Of a stretch of DNA of 64,000 bases, positions 1 through 13,506 are shown piece after piece (positions within the stretch are counted from its first letter, which is position 1; every line of letters starts with the position of its first letter). Source of the stretch: Pogonophryne albipinna (lineage: Eukaryota > Chordata > Actinopteri > Perciformes > Artedidraconidae). The notes under the pieces were generated by a model that made no database searches, was not told where the DNA came from, and was given only the letters and a program-made list of their open reading frames with translations. The position numbers were made by a program, and so were the translations under genes. Where the stretch lies: NCBI GenBank assembly GCA_028583405.1, contig CM053260.1, forward strand, positions 11,616,660 to 11,680,659, written 5' to 3'.

Positions 1-1031
1 GTTGGTAATGGAAGCAAGGCCCTGAATAATCTCTACAATACACGAGTCACAAGGGTAATTTATCATTCCTGCTGGTTTTACATCAGATGCAATACAGATA
101 CTATATACACAGGTTTAATGTTGTCTGATGTGTTTCAGGATTACACGTTGGAGGGGGAATTTGGGACTGCAACAGATGATTTCTCTCACACAGGCAGGAT
201 TGTGGAAAGATCAACATACGGTAGGATAACTTAATTGTTCCTGTACGGTTTCAGTTTCAATAGTAAATGTACGTTACATACCGGAATAGATTTAAGATCA
301 TTACAAGTGAGAAGGTGTTGAATACAATTTTCCATCAGCCAATAGCCCTGTAGTATGTTACTGTGAAGCATTTTATGATCACCAGTTGATATATATCTGA
401 CTCTAAAATATTGTTGCTTTCAACAGGTCACATCACAAAGGATAAGCTGGAAAGAGTCTTGGCGATGCTGCAGGGAGCCAATCAAAAGTCCTTGTTATTG
501 TATTCAAACGTAGACATGCGTTCACAGGAAGCCTATGAGATGGCTGTGCAAGGTTTACTTGGTCCAGATGGGAAATCGCTGCCTATTCTCACAGGCTTAC
601 GCTGCATTCACTTCGAGCCCCCCAACTTCACTTTAGGTAAATGCCATTTAATTTGACACACAACAAATCTAATTTCACAATTGTAAATATGCAAATAATT
701 AAAATACTAACTAATAGTTTTCCCTGTTCTTACAGAGGTGCAGTGTATTAATGAAACTCAGAAATATTTGCGCAAAGTTGTGCATGAGATAGGACTGGAG
801 CTGCGCAGCACAGCACTGTGTAGGGGAGTTAGGCGGACCAGAGACGGCCCCTTCACCCTGCAGGATGCTTTGACCCGGGACCACTGGGCGGCTTCTGATG
901 TTATACAGGCCATCGGGAAAAAACGCTCCTCTAAAAAAAAATCTAAAACACAGACCAAGGACTCGCCGTTGCAACCATCAGAAGAGAGTACGACAGTCAA
1001 CCAAATGAAACCAGTGAGGGAGCAACAGTAG
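1..1031 (+). CDS. trub2: TruB pseudouridine synthase family member 2, 3' part (four exons)
   Basis: Partial gene; the 5' exons lie before the window. Exons read 1-54, 139-220, 427-636 and 736-1031, all with GT-AG borders, joining in one frame for 213 residues and ending at TAG (1029-1031). The joined protein matches what I recall of vertebrate TRUB2: a DYT start to the second exon, then TDDFS, QEAYEMAV, and an EVQC...ETQK...HEIGLEL...VRRTRDGPF block. The family puts pseudouridine into RNA; TRUB2 acts in mitochondria on mitochondrial mRNA and supports mitoribosome function. The catalytic aspartate region should lie upstream of the window, so activity cannot be judged. The C-terminal tail after about residue 170 of this fragment is lysine- and serine-rich and probably species-specific. 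The retained exons show no frameshift or stop. Confidence is high for the family and good for the TRUB2 assignment over TRUB1. Confidence 0.9.
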
Positions 1032-1570
1032 AAGACTGCAAATAACCTGTTGCTGTGAGCAGCAGGTTATATAAGTCAAATAACTGCTTCACTGTGACTC
1101 TATGAGCCTGGCCTTCAGTAGGAAAGAGATATGAAAGACCACAGATCCTGGTTCCTAAAAGAAGTAGTAAATTGGACATAATAACTCATTACACTATGCT
1201 TTTGTTTAACATTCAAAAGTCCATCCATCTACAGACACACTTGCTGGATCTCAAATATGAACTGTCTAATGTTTTCACCATTGTTAAGTGTAAGTTATTC
1301 CCAAATCATTTGCTTTATTTTTGTCATGAAATAAATAATAAAAATAATTATTTGACTAACATTTTTAAAAGATGTTGTTCGGTTATGATATTATTTGATA
1401 ACTTGAGCTTATGTCTGTAGACGAGATATACAACTTTGTATTTTTACAAAGTCGTTGGTGCCATGAAAATATGCATTTTTATAACAAGTGAAGTTAAAAA
1501 GACACTCATGATCAGAACACAATGTCATTCCTATTATTTTAAATCAGCTTAAGGCAGATGTTGACACAAC
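1032..1570 (+). other. trub2 3' UTR and downstream flank
   Basis: AT-rich noncoding DNA after the trub2 stop. AATAAA-type hexamers sit at about 1329-1342 and are the likely polyadenylation region. No other gene is seen up to the first inverted-repeat element. Confidence 0.55.
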
Positions 1571-1573
1571 CTG

Positions 1574-2628
1574 GGTTGCGTTCCGAGAATCCAAAAATCA
1601 GCTCCTAAATTCTAACCCTATCTCCTATTCCTTGACCTCTGAGTGAAACGTCACGGGGTTAAGGGATAGTGGATAGGAGAATTCAAAAGGACTTAGGAGA
1701 AGAGACTGCGGTACTTTAGAGAATCCGAATGCACTTTCACTATCCGACGTGTTTATGATGCGCCAGCGGACGTCATGAATGTGCGTCTGCTGCTGCTGTG
1801 GGGAAACTATGGAAACTACAGTTTTCTATAGCGGACTACAACATGGATGTTCAATAAGAAGGAGGTACTACTGTAAACTCATCTAGAGACTCTGCACCGT
1901 GCTCTGATGCTGTTGCTTTATGAACGTGGACAACAGAGAAACATATTCTTCATGACCAAAGTTGGAATTGAAATAAATAAGGAAAGTGAAACTTATGCTC
2001 GTCACCCTCTCCCTCCGGTCCACATTAATACAAATGATCCCAGTATGATTGTATGAACTATGAAAATATCTTAAAATCAATACAAATGTATTTATTATAA
2101 ACGTTAGTCCTTAACATCTATCACTGTGTATATCACCATTCAAACCTCTTTTAAAAGTTGAACAAACCCCACACAGCTCAGTAAAGACTGTGAAATGTTG
2201 ACTTTATTTGATCATTTCAGTAAAAACTAACGTTCATATTTCTCTTTTTGATTATAATACTGATGAACGTTCAGAACAAAGCACTTTGGAAACTTACCAC
2301 ATACGTTTTAAAATGCTTAATAAGCACCGTAACGTTCATGATATAATTTCTCGGTCATAATCGGTTGTTTCCGTGAACGGCCGACTGTTGAGTGACGGCA
2401 AATGCTGCGGCTGCAATGCATTGTGGGGCAGCATTTTCTCCTCTCCTTTCGTCAAGGGAGGTCCAGTGGTTCCTAAGCTAAAGGAGGTTATAAAGGAAGT
2501 TTGAAACCTCCTTTCCGTTCATTTAGAGAATTGGAACGGCACTTAACATGGCTGCCACTGACGTACTTCCGGGTCATTTCACTTGGTTAGGAAGGTTCCT
2601 AAGCTAAATGGACTATTGGAACGCAACC
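1574..2628. mobile_element. Non-autonomous inverted-repeat DNA element, copy 1
   Basis: The element begins GGTTGCGTTCC and ends GGAACGCAACC, so it has terminal inverted repeats of at least 11 bp. It is flanked by CTG (1571-1573 and 2629-2631). A 5-bp duplication CCTGG with a one-base-shorter repeat fits equally well. It is about 1055 bp long and I see no convincing coding region. A second, inverted copy lies at 4057-9565. The 3-bp reading would suit PIF/Harbinger-type elements; the superfamily is not certain. This copy retains an unoccupied TTAA near 2113-2116, where the other copy carries a piggyBac insertion. Confidence 0.85.
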
Positions 2629-2631
2629 CTG

Positions 2632-3471
2632 GTCATATCCTGATCTCATTTTGAACAACCTCCTGCTGTGGTTGAGTGTCTCCGAAAAACAATGTAAAAT
2701 CAACAGGCAACTACCAGCCGACTTTCCCAATGTCAACAATATTTCATCTGTAGTAAAGGAGAAAGAAAGGATGACCCCAATAGCAACTTTAACAGTTCAC
2801 GAGGCCGGTTTAAAATACAAAATCTACATGTGGCATTTGTTTTTGTCCATAACCTCCCCATAACATTTTGGTGGTTTACTGGATTTTCTTATTTTTATTA
2901 AATAAAATCAAAATAGGTATAGGTTTTCTTGAAGAAAGTTGAAATTCAATTATAATTATAGTATTCTTCATTTCTGTTCTGCAGTTACATATTTAGCTTG
3001 TTAAGCTGACCTGCTTGGCAATCAAAGGTTTGTTACTTGCAGAAAACATAACCTGTGAGGTCAAAACCAATTACTAATATCGGATTTGGTGCTGGCTCAG
3101 CATTTGTTTCCTACAAAAACGCTCTTTTGGGTTGTTATGAGGTTATTGCAGTGGCGCCATTGTTGGCATGTTCTTCACACCAAAGAAGGACTTGTTGTTC
3201 CTGCAGGAACAGTGTTGTCATTGTCAGCCTGGAAACACAAAATGTATCCTGAGGACACAAATGAACTACGTGAACATGCGGTCCTCATTCTGGGGATTTC
3301 ATTATGCACGAGGCATGACATAAGCACATATTGATTTAAGATATTAAGCCATGCACATTTTAGGGAGAAACAAAAACACTATACAAAATAATAACATCTG
3401 TTTTTAATTATAGAGGCATTACATGTATTTTTGGTTATCTGGAAGCTGTGCCTAATGCAATGCTGCCAACA
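2632..3471. other. Intergenic DNA, no gene recognised
   Basis: This stretch lies between the first inverted-repeat element and the target duplication of the BEL element. It has short open frames only, none with recognisable protein similarity. I see nothing specific in it. Confidence 0.4.
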
Positions 3472-3476
3472 AAGTG

Positions 3477-3909
3477 TGTGGAAGCTATTCAGTATTTTTC
3501 ACATTTATTTAATGTATTTATTTGTTAGTTTTTGTTTTGTAGAATTAATTGATTTACAGCCATATTATTTAAGTTAAGTTGTGTTCCAGCTAAAATGCTT
3601 TTATTTTGAAGGTGATGGGTCAATTTGGGCACACATCTGGGTTTATTTAAGGCAATCAGGGCACAGCAGCAGTCAGTGGGCACCGGGAAGGTAGATGGTT
3701 TTTTACCAGTGTCAGGGCTGAGTTCAGCAAACATTTAAACACCTTTTGCTGTATTGTTCCCGCAAGGTGAAACTAATAAATACCACGAAAACGTCGATGC
3801 CTTGTCTGGACAATGGATTAATTACCGGCTCCTGATCTGCGTAAGATCTGCTAACTGGTGCCTCAGTGGCCTTTTTAAACTTTGGTGTTGTTGACAAATA
3901 GCCACTACA
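3477..3909 (+). repeat. 5' LTR of the BEL/Pao element
   Basis: This 433-bp sequence starts TGTGG and ends ACTACA. Its last ~270 bp (from 3638) recur almost identically at the 3' end of the element (13492-13506 plus 14614-14870). The start is set by the AAGTG target duplication immediately before it. The first ~160 bp have no partner in the truncated 3' LTR. Confidence 0.85.
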
Positions 3910-4764
3910 TAAAGTAAAAAAACCTTCCTTATTGAAGCGGACACTTTTATTGTTTTATTTTTTATTTTTTGCACTGCATGGACGTTTGGACTACACACCA
4001 CCCGTGTGAACTCAATCAGACAATATGGAGCAGCTGGTTGAGACAAACGAGACAATGGTTGCGTTCCAATAGTCCATTTAGCTTAGGAACCTTCCTAACG
4101 GTGTGAAATGACCCGGAAGTACGTCACTGGCAGCCATGATAAGTGCCGTTCCAATTCTCCAAATGAAAGGAAAGGAGGTTTCAAACTTCCTTTATAACCT
4201 CCTTTAGCTTAGGAACCACTGGACCTCCCTAACCGAAAGGAGAAGAGAAAATGCTGCCCCACAATGCATTGCAGCCGCAGCATTTGCCGTCACTCAACAG
4301 TCGGCCGTTCACGGAAACAACCGATTATGACGGAGAAATGATATCATGAAAGTTACGGTGCTTATTAAGCTTTTTTAAACGTATGTGGTAAGTTGCCAAA
4401 GTGCTTTGTTTTGAACGTTCATCAGTATTATAATCAAAGAGAGAAATATGAACGTTAGTTATTACTGAAATTATCAAATAAAGTCAACATCTCGCAGTCT
4501 TTACTGAGCTGTGTGGTGTTTGTTCAACTTTTAAAAGATGTTTGAATGGTGATATACACAGTGATAGATGTTAACCCTCCGGTATCACTGTGGACGTTTT
4601 TGTCCATATGGGTCATTTTTCACTTTTCATTTTGCAATAACTTTGGTTGTGTTGGTGCAAATGGCCTGATTTTTTGTAACAAGGCTATTTTCTCGATCTA
4701 TTTTGGAATTTCAATTTCAATTTTTGAAATCGGTCTTTAATTCACTGTGTAACAGATCGACTAC

Positions 4765-5485
4765 GCAAATGAGTCATTCGAGACAAAAATGTCCACTGCA
4801 AAATGCTTTGATAAAAACATTATATTAAAAGGTTTTTTTTCACAACCTTTTTGGGTTCAATCTTTAAAGCAACTTCCACCCTAATAGAAAATATCAAAAA
4901 TGTAATCATTTTCAGGATTTTAACCCTTTAAATGCCATTTTGAGTACATGAACCCGCTGTTTTTTTTCATGATGAAAACAGAAAATGTGTTATTTTCAAA
5001 AAAATACATATGGCTCTTTTTTTTTTTATAACAGTCTTGGATATGTCAAAGATTAGCGACAAAATGGATTTTTTTGCATTATTAGTTTTTGCACAAAATC
5101 AGATTGAACAAAAAAGTTACAAATTAGTCATTCGGGACAAAAATGTCCACTTCCAAAAACTGCTCTAAAATGACAACAGATTAATATTTTTAAAACTTTT
5201 TGGGGTTAAATCTTTCAATCAACTTCAGTCCTGATCAAAAATACCAAATGTTAAATGATGTTCAGGATTTTAACCCTTGAACTGCCAGTTTGAAAACATG
5301 AATTTGCGTTTTCTATGAAAAACATGCACAAAAAGGCAGTTATTTTCCATATGATAAATGTTGGGGGGGTCAGCTTTTTTTTTTTAACACAGTCTTGGAT
5401 ATGTCAAAGATTAGCAACAACATTGATTTTGGTTGATTATTAGTTTTTGCACAGAATCAGATTAAACAAAAAACTCACACATTAG
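4765..5485 (+). repeat. Tandem ~360-bp subterminal repeat of the piggyBac-type element
   Basis: Two head-to-tail copies (about 4765-5124 and 5125-5485). Each carries a GACAAAAATGTCC core, a 'tcaggattttaaccct' block and a 'cagtcttggatatgtcaaag' block. The right arm holds only one copy (about 8600-8970). The GGACAAAAATGTCC core is itself a palindrome apart from its centre. Confidence 0.7.
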
Positions 5486-5713
5486 CCACTCACGGACAAA
5501 AATGTCCCATCCACTCCCATTATAACCACATATTTTGATCTCTCCGCCATACCGGTATAAAATCATGCATTTTGTAATGTCAGGGTTTTATATTGGAGGA
5601 AAATAGTTACATTTGTCCTTTTTACTGTAAAAACCAGATGTGACATTTTACCATTGAATTACATGCTTGTCATTTCTGGTTTCTTTGCCTGTTGTATAAT
5701 GGGGCCCTGACAG

Positions 5714-5929
<216 letters not shown>

Positions 5930-6529
5930 AGAGAGACAACAATATACAGTAGATTTGGTTTACAGTAAGTCGCAGTTATCACCTCATATCTCTCTCTTTT
6001 TCTCTCACTCCCTCATTCCCAAACTCATACACACTCTTACATATTATACCTTGTGTGAGTGATTGTGTGTGAGAATGAGACAGGAGTAAGTGTGCTCTCA
6101 TGGCGTTTTGTTTTTCATTTGTGCTGTTTCATGTGTCTTTGAGGTAAACAGATGTATGATCTTGACCCAGCTTGACCTCGATGTTTTGAATTGTTTGAAC
6201 TTCAAAGTCCTTTGATAATGTCAAGCAGACATACACAGCGATACATACACTCCTTGAAGTAAATAAAAACACCTGGCTGCAAAGCCAAAGCTTCAAATAT
6301 GTGTAGTTTGGCTGGCTGGTCATTTCATTCCTGTGATACGCAACAAGCAGTAAGATGAAGAGGAGCTTCTCTGTGGGACAAGAGGTCTCTGCTCATGCAG
6401 CCCCTAACTTCAGCTGCAGGACTCATCCTCTGAAACAGAAACACCCTGAGAAGGAGAATCTGGTGTGGATCTGAACTGTGCTTGAAAGGAGTCAGCACAA
6501 AGATAAAACACTTTTTTGCCAAACATGAG

Positions 6530-7480
6530 AAGGAGAATCTGATGTGGAGTTTGTAGTGGAGTCTGATCCTTCTTCGTCCGACCCTTCCCCTGAAAGTGGA
6601 GAGGACACAGAGGATCCCATCCCGTAGCTGCGCTACATTCCTCTGCACTATCCTATCCGGAGGATTGTGTCCATCGTGGCAGTGGGTGGACATCAAAACA
6701 TTTTCAAATCTGGTTTCCCTCTCACGAGGAAACGTCGCGCTACATTCCTGCTGCCAGAGGTTTGGTTTCAGGGCCCACGCGTTATGCCATTACGAGTGGC
6801 ATAAATAAGAATTCATGACGTGGAATCCTTCTTTGATTTATTCTTTACCCCTGAGATCATCAGCAGTATTGTCGACATGACACACCTGCATGGGGGACGT
6901 TCGGTGGAAACTGGAGGGATGTTGATGCCACAGATGTTTGAGCAAACATTGGATAGGATAGTGTCCGTCATGGCAGTGGGTGGACATCAAAACATTTTCA
7001 AATCTGGTTTCCCTCTCACGAGGAAACGCCGCGCTACATTCCTGCTGCCAGAGGTTTGGTTTCAGGGCCCACGCGTTATGCCATTACGACTGGCATAAAT
7101 AAGAATTCATGACGTGGAATCCTTCTTTGATTTATTCTTTACCCCTGAGATCATCAGCAGTATTGTCGACATGACACACCTGCATGGGGGACGTTCGGTG
7201 ACAAACTGGAGGGATGTAGATGCCACAGATGTTTGAGCAAACATTGGATAGGATAGTGCAGAGGAATGTAGCGCAGCTACGGGATGGGATCCTCTGTGTC
7301 CTCTCCACTTTCAGGGGAAGGGTCAGACGAAGAACGATCAGACTCCACCACAAGCATCTGATCATTTCTCTAAGCATGGCTTCACGTGGCGGCGCAACGA
7401 ATATTCTTGTTACTCCTGTGGCAATCTCTGGTGCTATCATCCCCTTTGTGGTGTGATTGAGGAGGGGATCACTAAGCACT
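6530..7480 (+). pseudogene. Scrambled piggyBac transposase fragments
   Basis: An acidic stretch (FVVESDPSSSDPSPESGED, about 6545-6620) looks like the N-terminal region of a piggyBac transposase. A following piece containing FFDLFFTPEIISSIVD (about 6828-6880) matches the start of the family's DDE domain. The latter block occurs twice in tandem (about 6820-6960 and 7110-7250), and related N-terminal sequence recurs inverted at 7255-7330. Stops and rearrangements interrupt all frames. No aspartate catalytic triad can be traced. This is what remains of a transposase inside a palindromic non-autonomous element. Confidence 0.6.
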
Positions 7481-9566
7481 TTAGTGAACATCAGGCTTTT
7501 TTCATCCAAAAGGTTTTGTAGTCCTTCATACATCTCAACCTCATCACCATCTTGTTGTTCCTCAGCAGCTCCTCAACCTCCTCAGCAAAGGACCTCATCG
7601 ATTCCTCTGTAACAACGTGGGATTCGGGGCAGAATTGTTCCTTCTTCTCTGCCCCCATCTGATAAATGAACTATGTTTTATCCTTGTGCTGACTCCTTTC
7701 AAGCACAGTTCAGATCCACACCAGATTCTCCTTCTCAGGGTGTTTCTGTTTCAGAGGATGAGTCCTGCAGCTGAAGTTACGGGCTGCATGAGACCTCTTG
7801 TCCCACAGAGAAGCTCCTCTTCATCTTACTGCTTGTTGCATATCACAGGAATGAAATGACCATCCAGCCAAACGACACATATTTGAAGCTTTGGCTTTGC
7901 AGCCAGGTGTTTTTATTTACTTCAAGGAGTATATGTATGGCTGTTTGCTAAAGAGACATTATCAAAGGACTTTGAAGTTCTAAACTATTCAAAACATCGA
8001 GGTCAAGCTGGGTCAAGATCATACATCTGTTTACCTCAAAGACACACGAAACAGCACAAATGAAAAACAAAACGCCATGAGAGCACACTTACTCCTGTCT
8101 CATTCTCACACACATTCACTCACACACATACAAGGTATAAGGAGGTTTAATATGTAAGAGTGTGTGTATGAGTTTGGGAATGAGGGAGTGAGATAAAGAG
8201 AGAGAAAGAAAGATATGAGGCGAAAACTGCAACTCGCTGTAAACCAAATCTACTGTATATTGTTGTCTCTGCACACACACTGTACATCCACACACACACA
8301 CACATTTCTCAGCTGATACCACTCTTCCACATCCATACCAACACACCTACATCATATTAGTTGCATACATGTATTCCAATGGCTGTCAGGGCCCCATTAT
8401 ACAACAGGCAAAGAAACCAAGAAATGACAAGCATGTAATTCAATGGTAAAATGTCACATCTGGTGATATAGAGTAAAAAGGACAAATTTAACTATTTTCC
8501 TCCAATATAAAACCCTGACATTACAAAATGCATGATTTTATACCGGTATGGCGGAGAGATCAAAAGATGTGGTTATAATGGGAGTGGATGGGACATTTTT
8601 GTCCGCGAGTGGCTAATGTGTGACTTTTTTGTTCAATCTGATTTTGTGCAAAAACTAATAATGCAAAAAAATCCATTTTGTTGCTAATCTTTGACATATC
8701 CAAGACTGTTATAAAAAAAAAAGAGCCAGTCCCCAGATATGTATTTTTTGGAAAATAACTCATTTTCTCTGTTTTCATCATGAAAAAAAACAGCGGTTTC
8801 ATGTATTCAAAATGGCATTTAAAGGGTTAAAATCCTGAAAATGATTACATTTTTGGTATTTTCTATTAGGACGGAAGTTGCTTTAAAGATTGAACCCAAA
8901 AAGGTTGTGAAAAAAACCTTTTAATATAATGTTTTTATCAAAGCATTTTGCAGTGGACATTTTTGTCTCGAATGACTAATTTGCGTAGTCCAATCGAATG
9001 ATACCAGAGGGTTAAGGACTAACGTTTATAATAAATACATTTGTATTTATTTTAAGATCTTTTCATAGTTCATACAATCATACGTATTGGGATCATTTGT
9101 ATTAATGTGGACCGGAGGGAGAGGGTGACGAGCATAAGTTTCACTTTCCTTTTTTATTTCAATTCCAACTTTGGTCATGAAGAATATGTTTCTCTGTTGT
9201 CCCCGTTCATAAAGCATAAAGCAACAGCATCCGAGCATGGTGCAGAGTCTCTAGATGAGTTTACAGTAGTCCCTCGTTCTTATTAAACATCCATGTTGTA
9301 GTCCGCTGTATAGAAAACTGTAGTTTCCATAGTTTCCCCACAGCAGCAGCAGACGCACATTCATGACGTCCGCTGGCGCATCATAAACACGTCAGATAGT
9401 GAAAGTGCATTCGTATTCTCTAAAGTACCGCAGTCTCTTCTCCTAAGTCCTTTTGAATTCTCCTATCCACTATCCCTTAACCCCGTGACGTTTCACTCAG
9501 AGGTCAAGGAATAGGAGATAGGGTTAGAACTTAGGAGCTGATTTTTGGATAATCGGAACGCAACCA

Positions 9567-11551
9567 ATGCCTGTGGTTGATTCAAACGTTTCAAGTGTGG
9601 AGAATGTTGCTCCGCCCGAGCCCTCTGTAAAACGGAGCCTCAAGTTTACCCCAAAAGGCTTGGCGTTTTACATAGAAACGTGCCAAGAAAAGAGATCGGC
9701 AAAAATCAAGCAGGCCAAGAAATACATTGAACCAATACGCGTCTGGATGAAATCTACTGACAATGTGAAGTCTGTGCTAGCTCATTTGTGCAACTTCATC
9801 AAGTGTTATGAGGACGCTAAGAACATGCATGAGTCTTTCATAGATATGGATTTGCCCGAGGAGGAGATCAAAAGGCAAAATACATATTTCAATGCAATAA
9901 TGATGACATTTTGTAATTTCACTGAGTCTGTAAAGGATTGGTTGTCTGCTGCTGGGCACCCTCATGTGGAATCAAATGAAAATGTTGACAATGAAGTTGA
10001 AAATAATGACAATGATGTGAGCAATGTTGATGTTGAGACTAAAACTAAACAAAGTGCTGTTATTGATGATATCAATCCGGAGGACAGTGCCTCTAACATT
10101 TCAGGTCCAAAGGAAAGGCAACACAAAACACACTCTAATGTATCTAAAACATCATCCACCGCATCTGCCAGGCTAAAAGCAGAGGCTGATAAAGCAGCAA
10201 TTGTGGAGCGCATGAAGGCTTTAAAAAGGAAACATCAGTTGGAAGCAAAGGAGGAGGAACTAAGAAAAGAAAAGGAACAGTTTGCTCTGGAGACCGAGCT
10301 AGCTGCAACTAATACCAAAATCAATGTTCTGGAAACTAGCTCAAAATGCGGCTCCAAAAGGGATGGAATGAACTCTTATCTTGAAAGGAACAAGGCTCAG
10401 AGTACAAGGCAACTCAATCCTCAGGCTAATCAATTTGTCCCACAGAGAAATGACAAAAATAACATGCAAAATGAATTTCACCCTAATGCCCAGGCTGTCA
10501 CTGTAAGACCAAAGGAAACCTCACAGACCATCAAGTTTAAAGACACATCACAAACTGTCAGGCCTAAACAAATGGCAGTGTTACAGACGGACATCAGACC
10601 ACTATACATTCAAGCACCAACACAGTTGGTTCATGATGCTCAACAGACAGGACGAGCATCCTCCTTGAATATGACATGCAATAATGACACCCAAAATGAC
10701 ATTGTGAATATCATGCAACGCCAAACTGACATCACTACAATGTTGGTACAGCAAAATTTAGCATCCTCCCTACCAGTGAGAAATATACCCACATTTGATG
10801 GTGATCCTCTTCAGTATCATTCTTTCATCAGATCCTTTGAAAATTGTGTTGAGGTTAAAACTGATAATGCAAGTGATTGTTTACATTTCTTGGAGCAGTT
10901 GACCAGGGGGCAACCAAGAGACCTGGTGAAAAGTTGTCAGCACCTACCCTCTGTTCAAGGATACCAAAGAGCCAAATCCCTGCTTGCTGAACATTTTGGA
11001 AATGAATACAAAATTGCTTCTGCTTTTATATGGACAAAATTGATAGCTGGCCTCTGGTTAAAGCAGAAGATGTCAAATCACTGAAATCCTTTTCTCTGTT
11101 CTTACGGGAATGCTCAAATTTAACACAGCGAATCATGCACATGAATGAGTTGGACATGCCATCAAACCTCAGAAACATCATGATGAAGCTTCCTTATAAG
11201 GTGAGGGAGAAGTGGAGGAGCCATGCATGTGATTTGCAGGAGAGACGTGGTTGCAGAGCACTATTCATTGACCTTGTGAGCTTTGTTGAAAAACAAGTTA
11301 GAATTGCCTCTGACCCACTGTTTGGAAATATTCAGGACTCAACATTTACCAGCTGCAACAAACACCTCACTGTCAGTGAACCAAGGCATAGGAAACAGGG
11401 CACCTTTGCCACCGGTGTCACTGCAATGAAAGAAAGAAACAAAGGCTACATAATAAGATCAAGTCCTTTTCTGCCCAAAGTCACAACAAATGCTGTTTAT
11501 TCTGCCAACAAACCAGCCACTCACTTGAAAAATGCTCACAGTTTAAGTTAA
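9567..11551 (+). pseudogene. BEL/Pao gag, frameshifted
   Basis: The first frame (9567-11084) gives 505 residues. It has an N-terminal block typical of BEL-type Gag (about residues 25-130), a lysine/glutamate-rich coiled-coil segment (about 200-255), and a DUF1759-like block starting near IPTFDGDPLQYHSF (about residue 412). A frameshift near 11030 moves the remainder into another frame, 11030-11551, which continues the same domain (FLRECSNLTQ, KVREKWRSHA). The start ATG at 9567 survives only because the target duplication of the inserted element regenerated it. Gag would form the particle core. It is not functional here because of the frameshift and the 5.5 kb insertion before it. Confidence 0.8.
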
Positions 11552-11554
11552 AGA

Positions 11555-12504
11555 CACAAAAGGACAAGATACATTTCATAAAGGAGCATGGATTTTGTTT
11601 TGGTTGCTTGAAACGGGGACACATAAGCAAAGACAGCAGGAGTCGATTGGATTGCAGTGTGTGTCAGCAAAAGCATCCTTCAGTCCTTCACATTGAGCAG
11701 AAGAGTATAAGTACACCTTTTAATGAAGCACAAGAACCTGTGAGCACTCTGAGTGTAACATCTGGTCAGTCTCAAACATGTGGCCATATAGGGGCCTGAG
11801 ATGAGTGCAATGCTGTGTTTTAGATTGTTGCAGTTCAAGTGAAAAGCCAAATGAGTGACAGAGTTATACAGACCTATGCATTTTTGGATCCGGGGAGTTC
11901 CGGTACCTTTTGCACTTATAGCCTTGCAAAGAGATTGGGGCTAAGTGGCAAGCCAGCCAGTATTCTATTGCAAACAATGGGGCAAAAGAAAATTGTGAGT
12001 ACCAATGTATTGTCTCACTTGGAAGTGTCTGGCATGGATACGGATGATTTTATTGAATTGCCCAATGTCTTAACCCAAAGAGTTATGCCAGTGTCACATG
12101 TGAACATTCCACGACAGGATGATGTGGAAAAATTGCCTTACTTGAGTAACCTAAAGCTGCACGACTTGAATGCAGATGTGGATTTGCTCATTGGAACTGA
12201 TGCAGCAAAAGTGATGGAACCATGGGAGCTGATCAACAGCCAAGATGAAGGCCCATACGCAGTCAGAACAAGAGTCGGCTGGGTCATTAATGGACCACTT
12301 AGGAGTGGAAGTAACGGCAGAGTTAAGACTGGCTGCTCTGTTGTCACAACAAACCGCATATCTGTGGAACATCTGGAAGAGATGCTCATTAAGCAATACA
12401 ACCATGATTTTAATGAAAAAACATCAGAGGGGCAATTGGAAATGTCAAGAGAGGACATTAAATTCATGAATATATTGAGAAGTACTACAGAACTGAAAAA
12501 TTGA
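11555..12504 (+). pseudogene. BEL/Pao zinc knuckle and aspartic protease region
   Basis: At about 11594-11700 a cysteine-rich block (CFGCLKRGH, then CSVCQQKHPSVLH) matches the BEL zinc-binding segment; one expected cysteine is replaced (KDSRSR). From 11839 to 12504 a 221-residue frame resembles the family A17 protease. FLDPGSSGTF carries the D-x-G-S active-site pattern, and DLLIGTDAAKVM, PYAVRTRVGWV and INGPL follow. The protease would cut the Gag-Pol polyprotein. A stop near 12502 separates it from the reverse transcriptase. Confidence 0.75.
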
Positions 12505-12546
12505 CATTATTACATTGACTTACCTTTCAGAGAAGAGGAACCGGTC

Positions 12547-13491
12547 TTGCCAAATAACCGCTGTGTTGCAGAGCAGCGACTTCAAGGCCTGAAGAGGAAA
12601 TTTGAAAAGAACATCAAGTTTAAAGAGGAGTACACCTCATTCATCAATGATATGCTGGTTCAAGGTTATGCTGAAGTTGTACCCGTTGAACAGCTGGAAC
12701 AAGATGAGGGAAAAGTGTGGTACATTCCCCACCATGGAGTACATCACCCCACCAAAGGAAAGCTGAGGGTTGTATATGACTGTGGAGCCTCATACAAAGG
12801 AACATCTCTGAACTGTCAGCTCTTGCAGGGCCCCGATCTCACCAACACTCTTATGGGGGTCCTCATTCGCTTCAGAAAAGAGCCTGTCGCAGTCATGGCT
12901 GACATCCAGGCCATGTTTCATCAGGTGCGGGTGCCTGATAAGCATGTGAACTTTCTTCGCTTTCTTTGGTGGCCTCAGGGCAACACTGACCAGGAACCAG
13001 CAGAATATCGAATGAGGGTACACTTGTTTGGAGCTGCGCCAATTACGCCTTGAGGCGAACTGCAGAGGACAATGCAGCTCACTTCCCTCCTGAAGTGATC
13101 AAAACAGTCAATCACAACTTTTATGTAGACGACTGCCTGAAGTCTACAGCCTCGGAGGGAGATGCAATTAAGCTTGTAAAGGATTTGACTCTGCTCTGTA
13201 GTCAGGGAGGATTCAACCTCCAAAAATGGGTGACAACCAGCCGTTGTGTCTTGACGTCAATCCCAGGTGACATCAGAGCAACAGAGATGAAAGAGCTGGA
13301 TTTGGACACAGATCACCTGTCTATGGAAAGAGCACTTGGACTGCAATGGTGCGTGGAGTCCGACCAGTTCAGCATTAGGACTTCATTACAGCCACGCCCA
13401 CAGACCAGGAGAGGTATATTGCCGGTGGTCAGCTCTCTGTATGACCCTATAGGATTTTTGGCTCCTTTTACAATGCCAGCCAAGTTACTGT
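12547..13491 (+). pseudogene. BEL/Pao reverse transcriptase, truncated
   Basis: Two overlapping frames, 12547-13053 and 13050-13491, cover the reverse transcriptase. Visible blocks are LRVVYDCGASYKGTSLN, MADIQAMFHQVRV, FLRFLWWPQ and NFYVDDCLKS with the YVDD catalytic core, then the BEL linker SLYDPIGFLAPF. The frame changes near 13050, where a few codons of the FGA...CANYAL block are lost. After AKLLL the sequence runs directly into the internal LTR position matching 3638, so RNase H and integrase have been deleted. Confidence 0.82.
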
Positions 13492-13506
13492 TGGGTTTAT
13501 TTAAGG

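Noticed and set aside
1883..2080. Open frame shared by both inverted-repeat element copies (also 9047-9238)
   Set aside because: The two copies differ in start and stop, the frames are short, and no domain is recognisable; kept as noncoding element sequence.
7132..7533. 133-residue minus-strand frame in the piggyBac-type element
   Set aside because: Mixture of inverted transposase-related sequence in the wrong frame; no family motifs in order.
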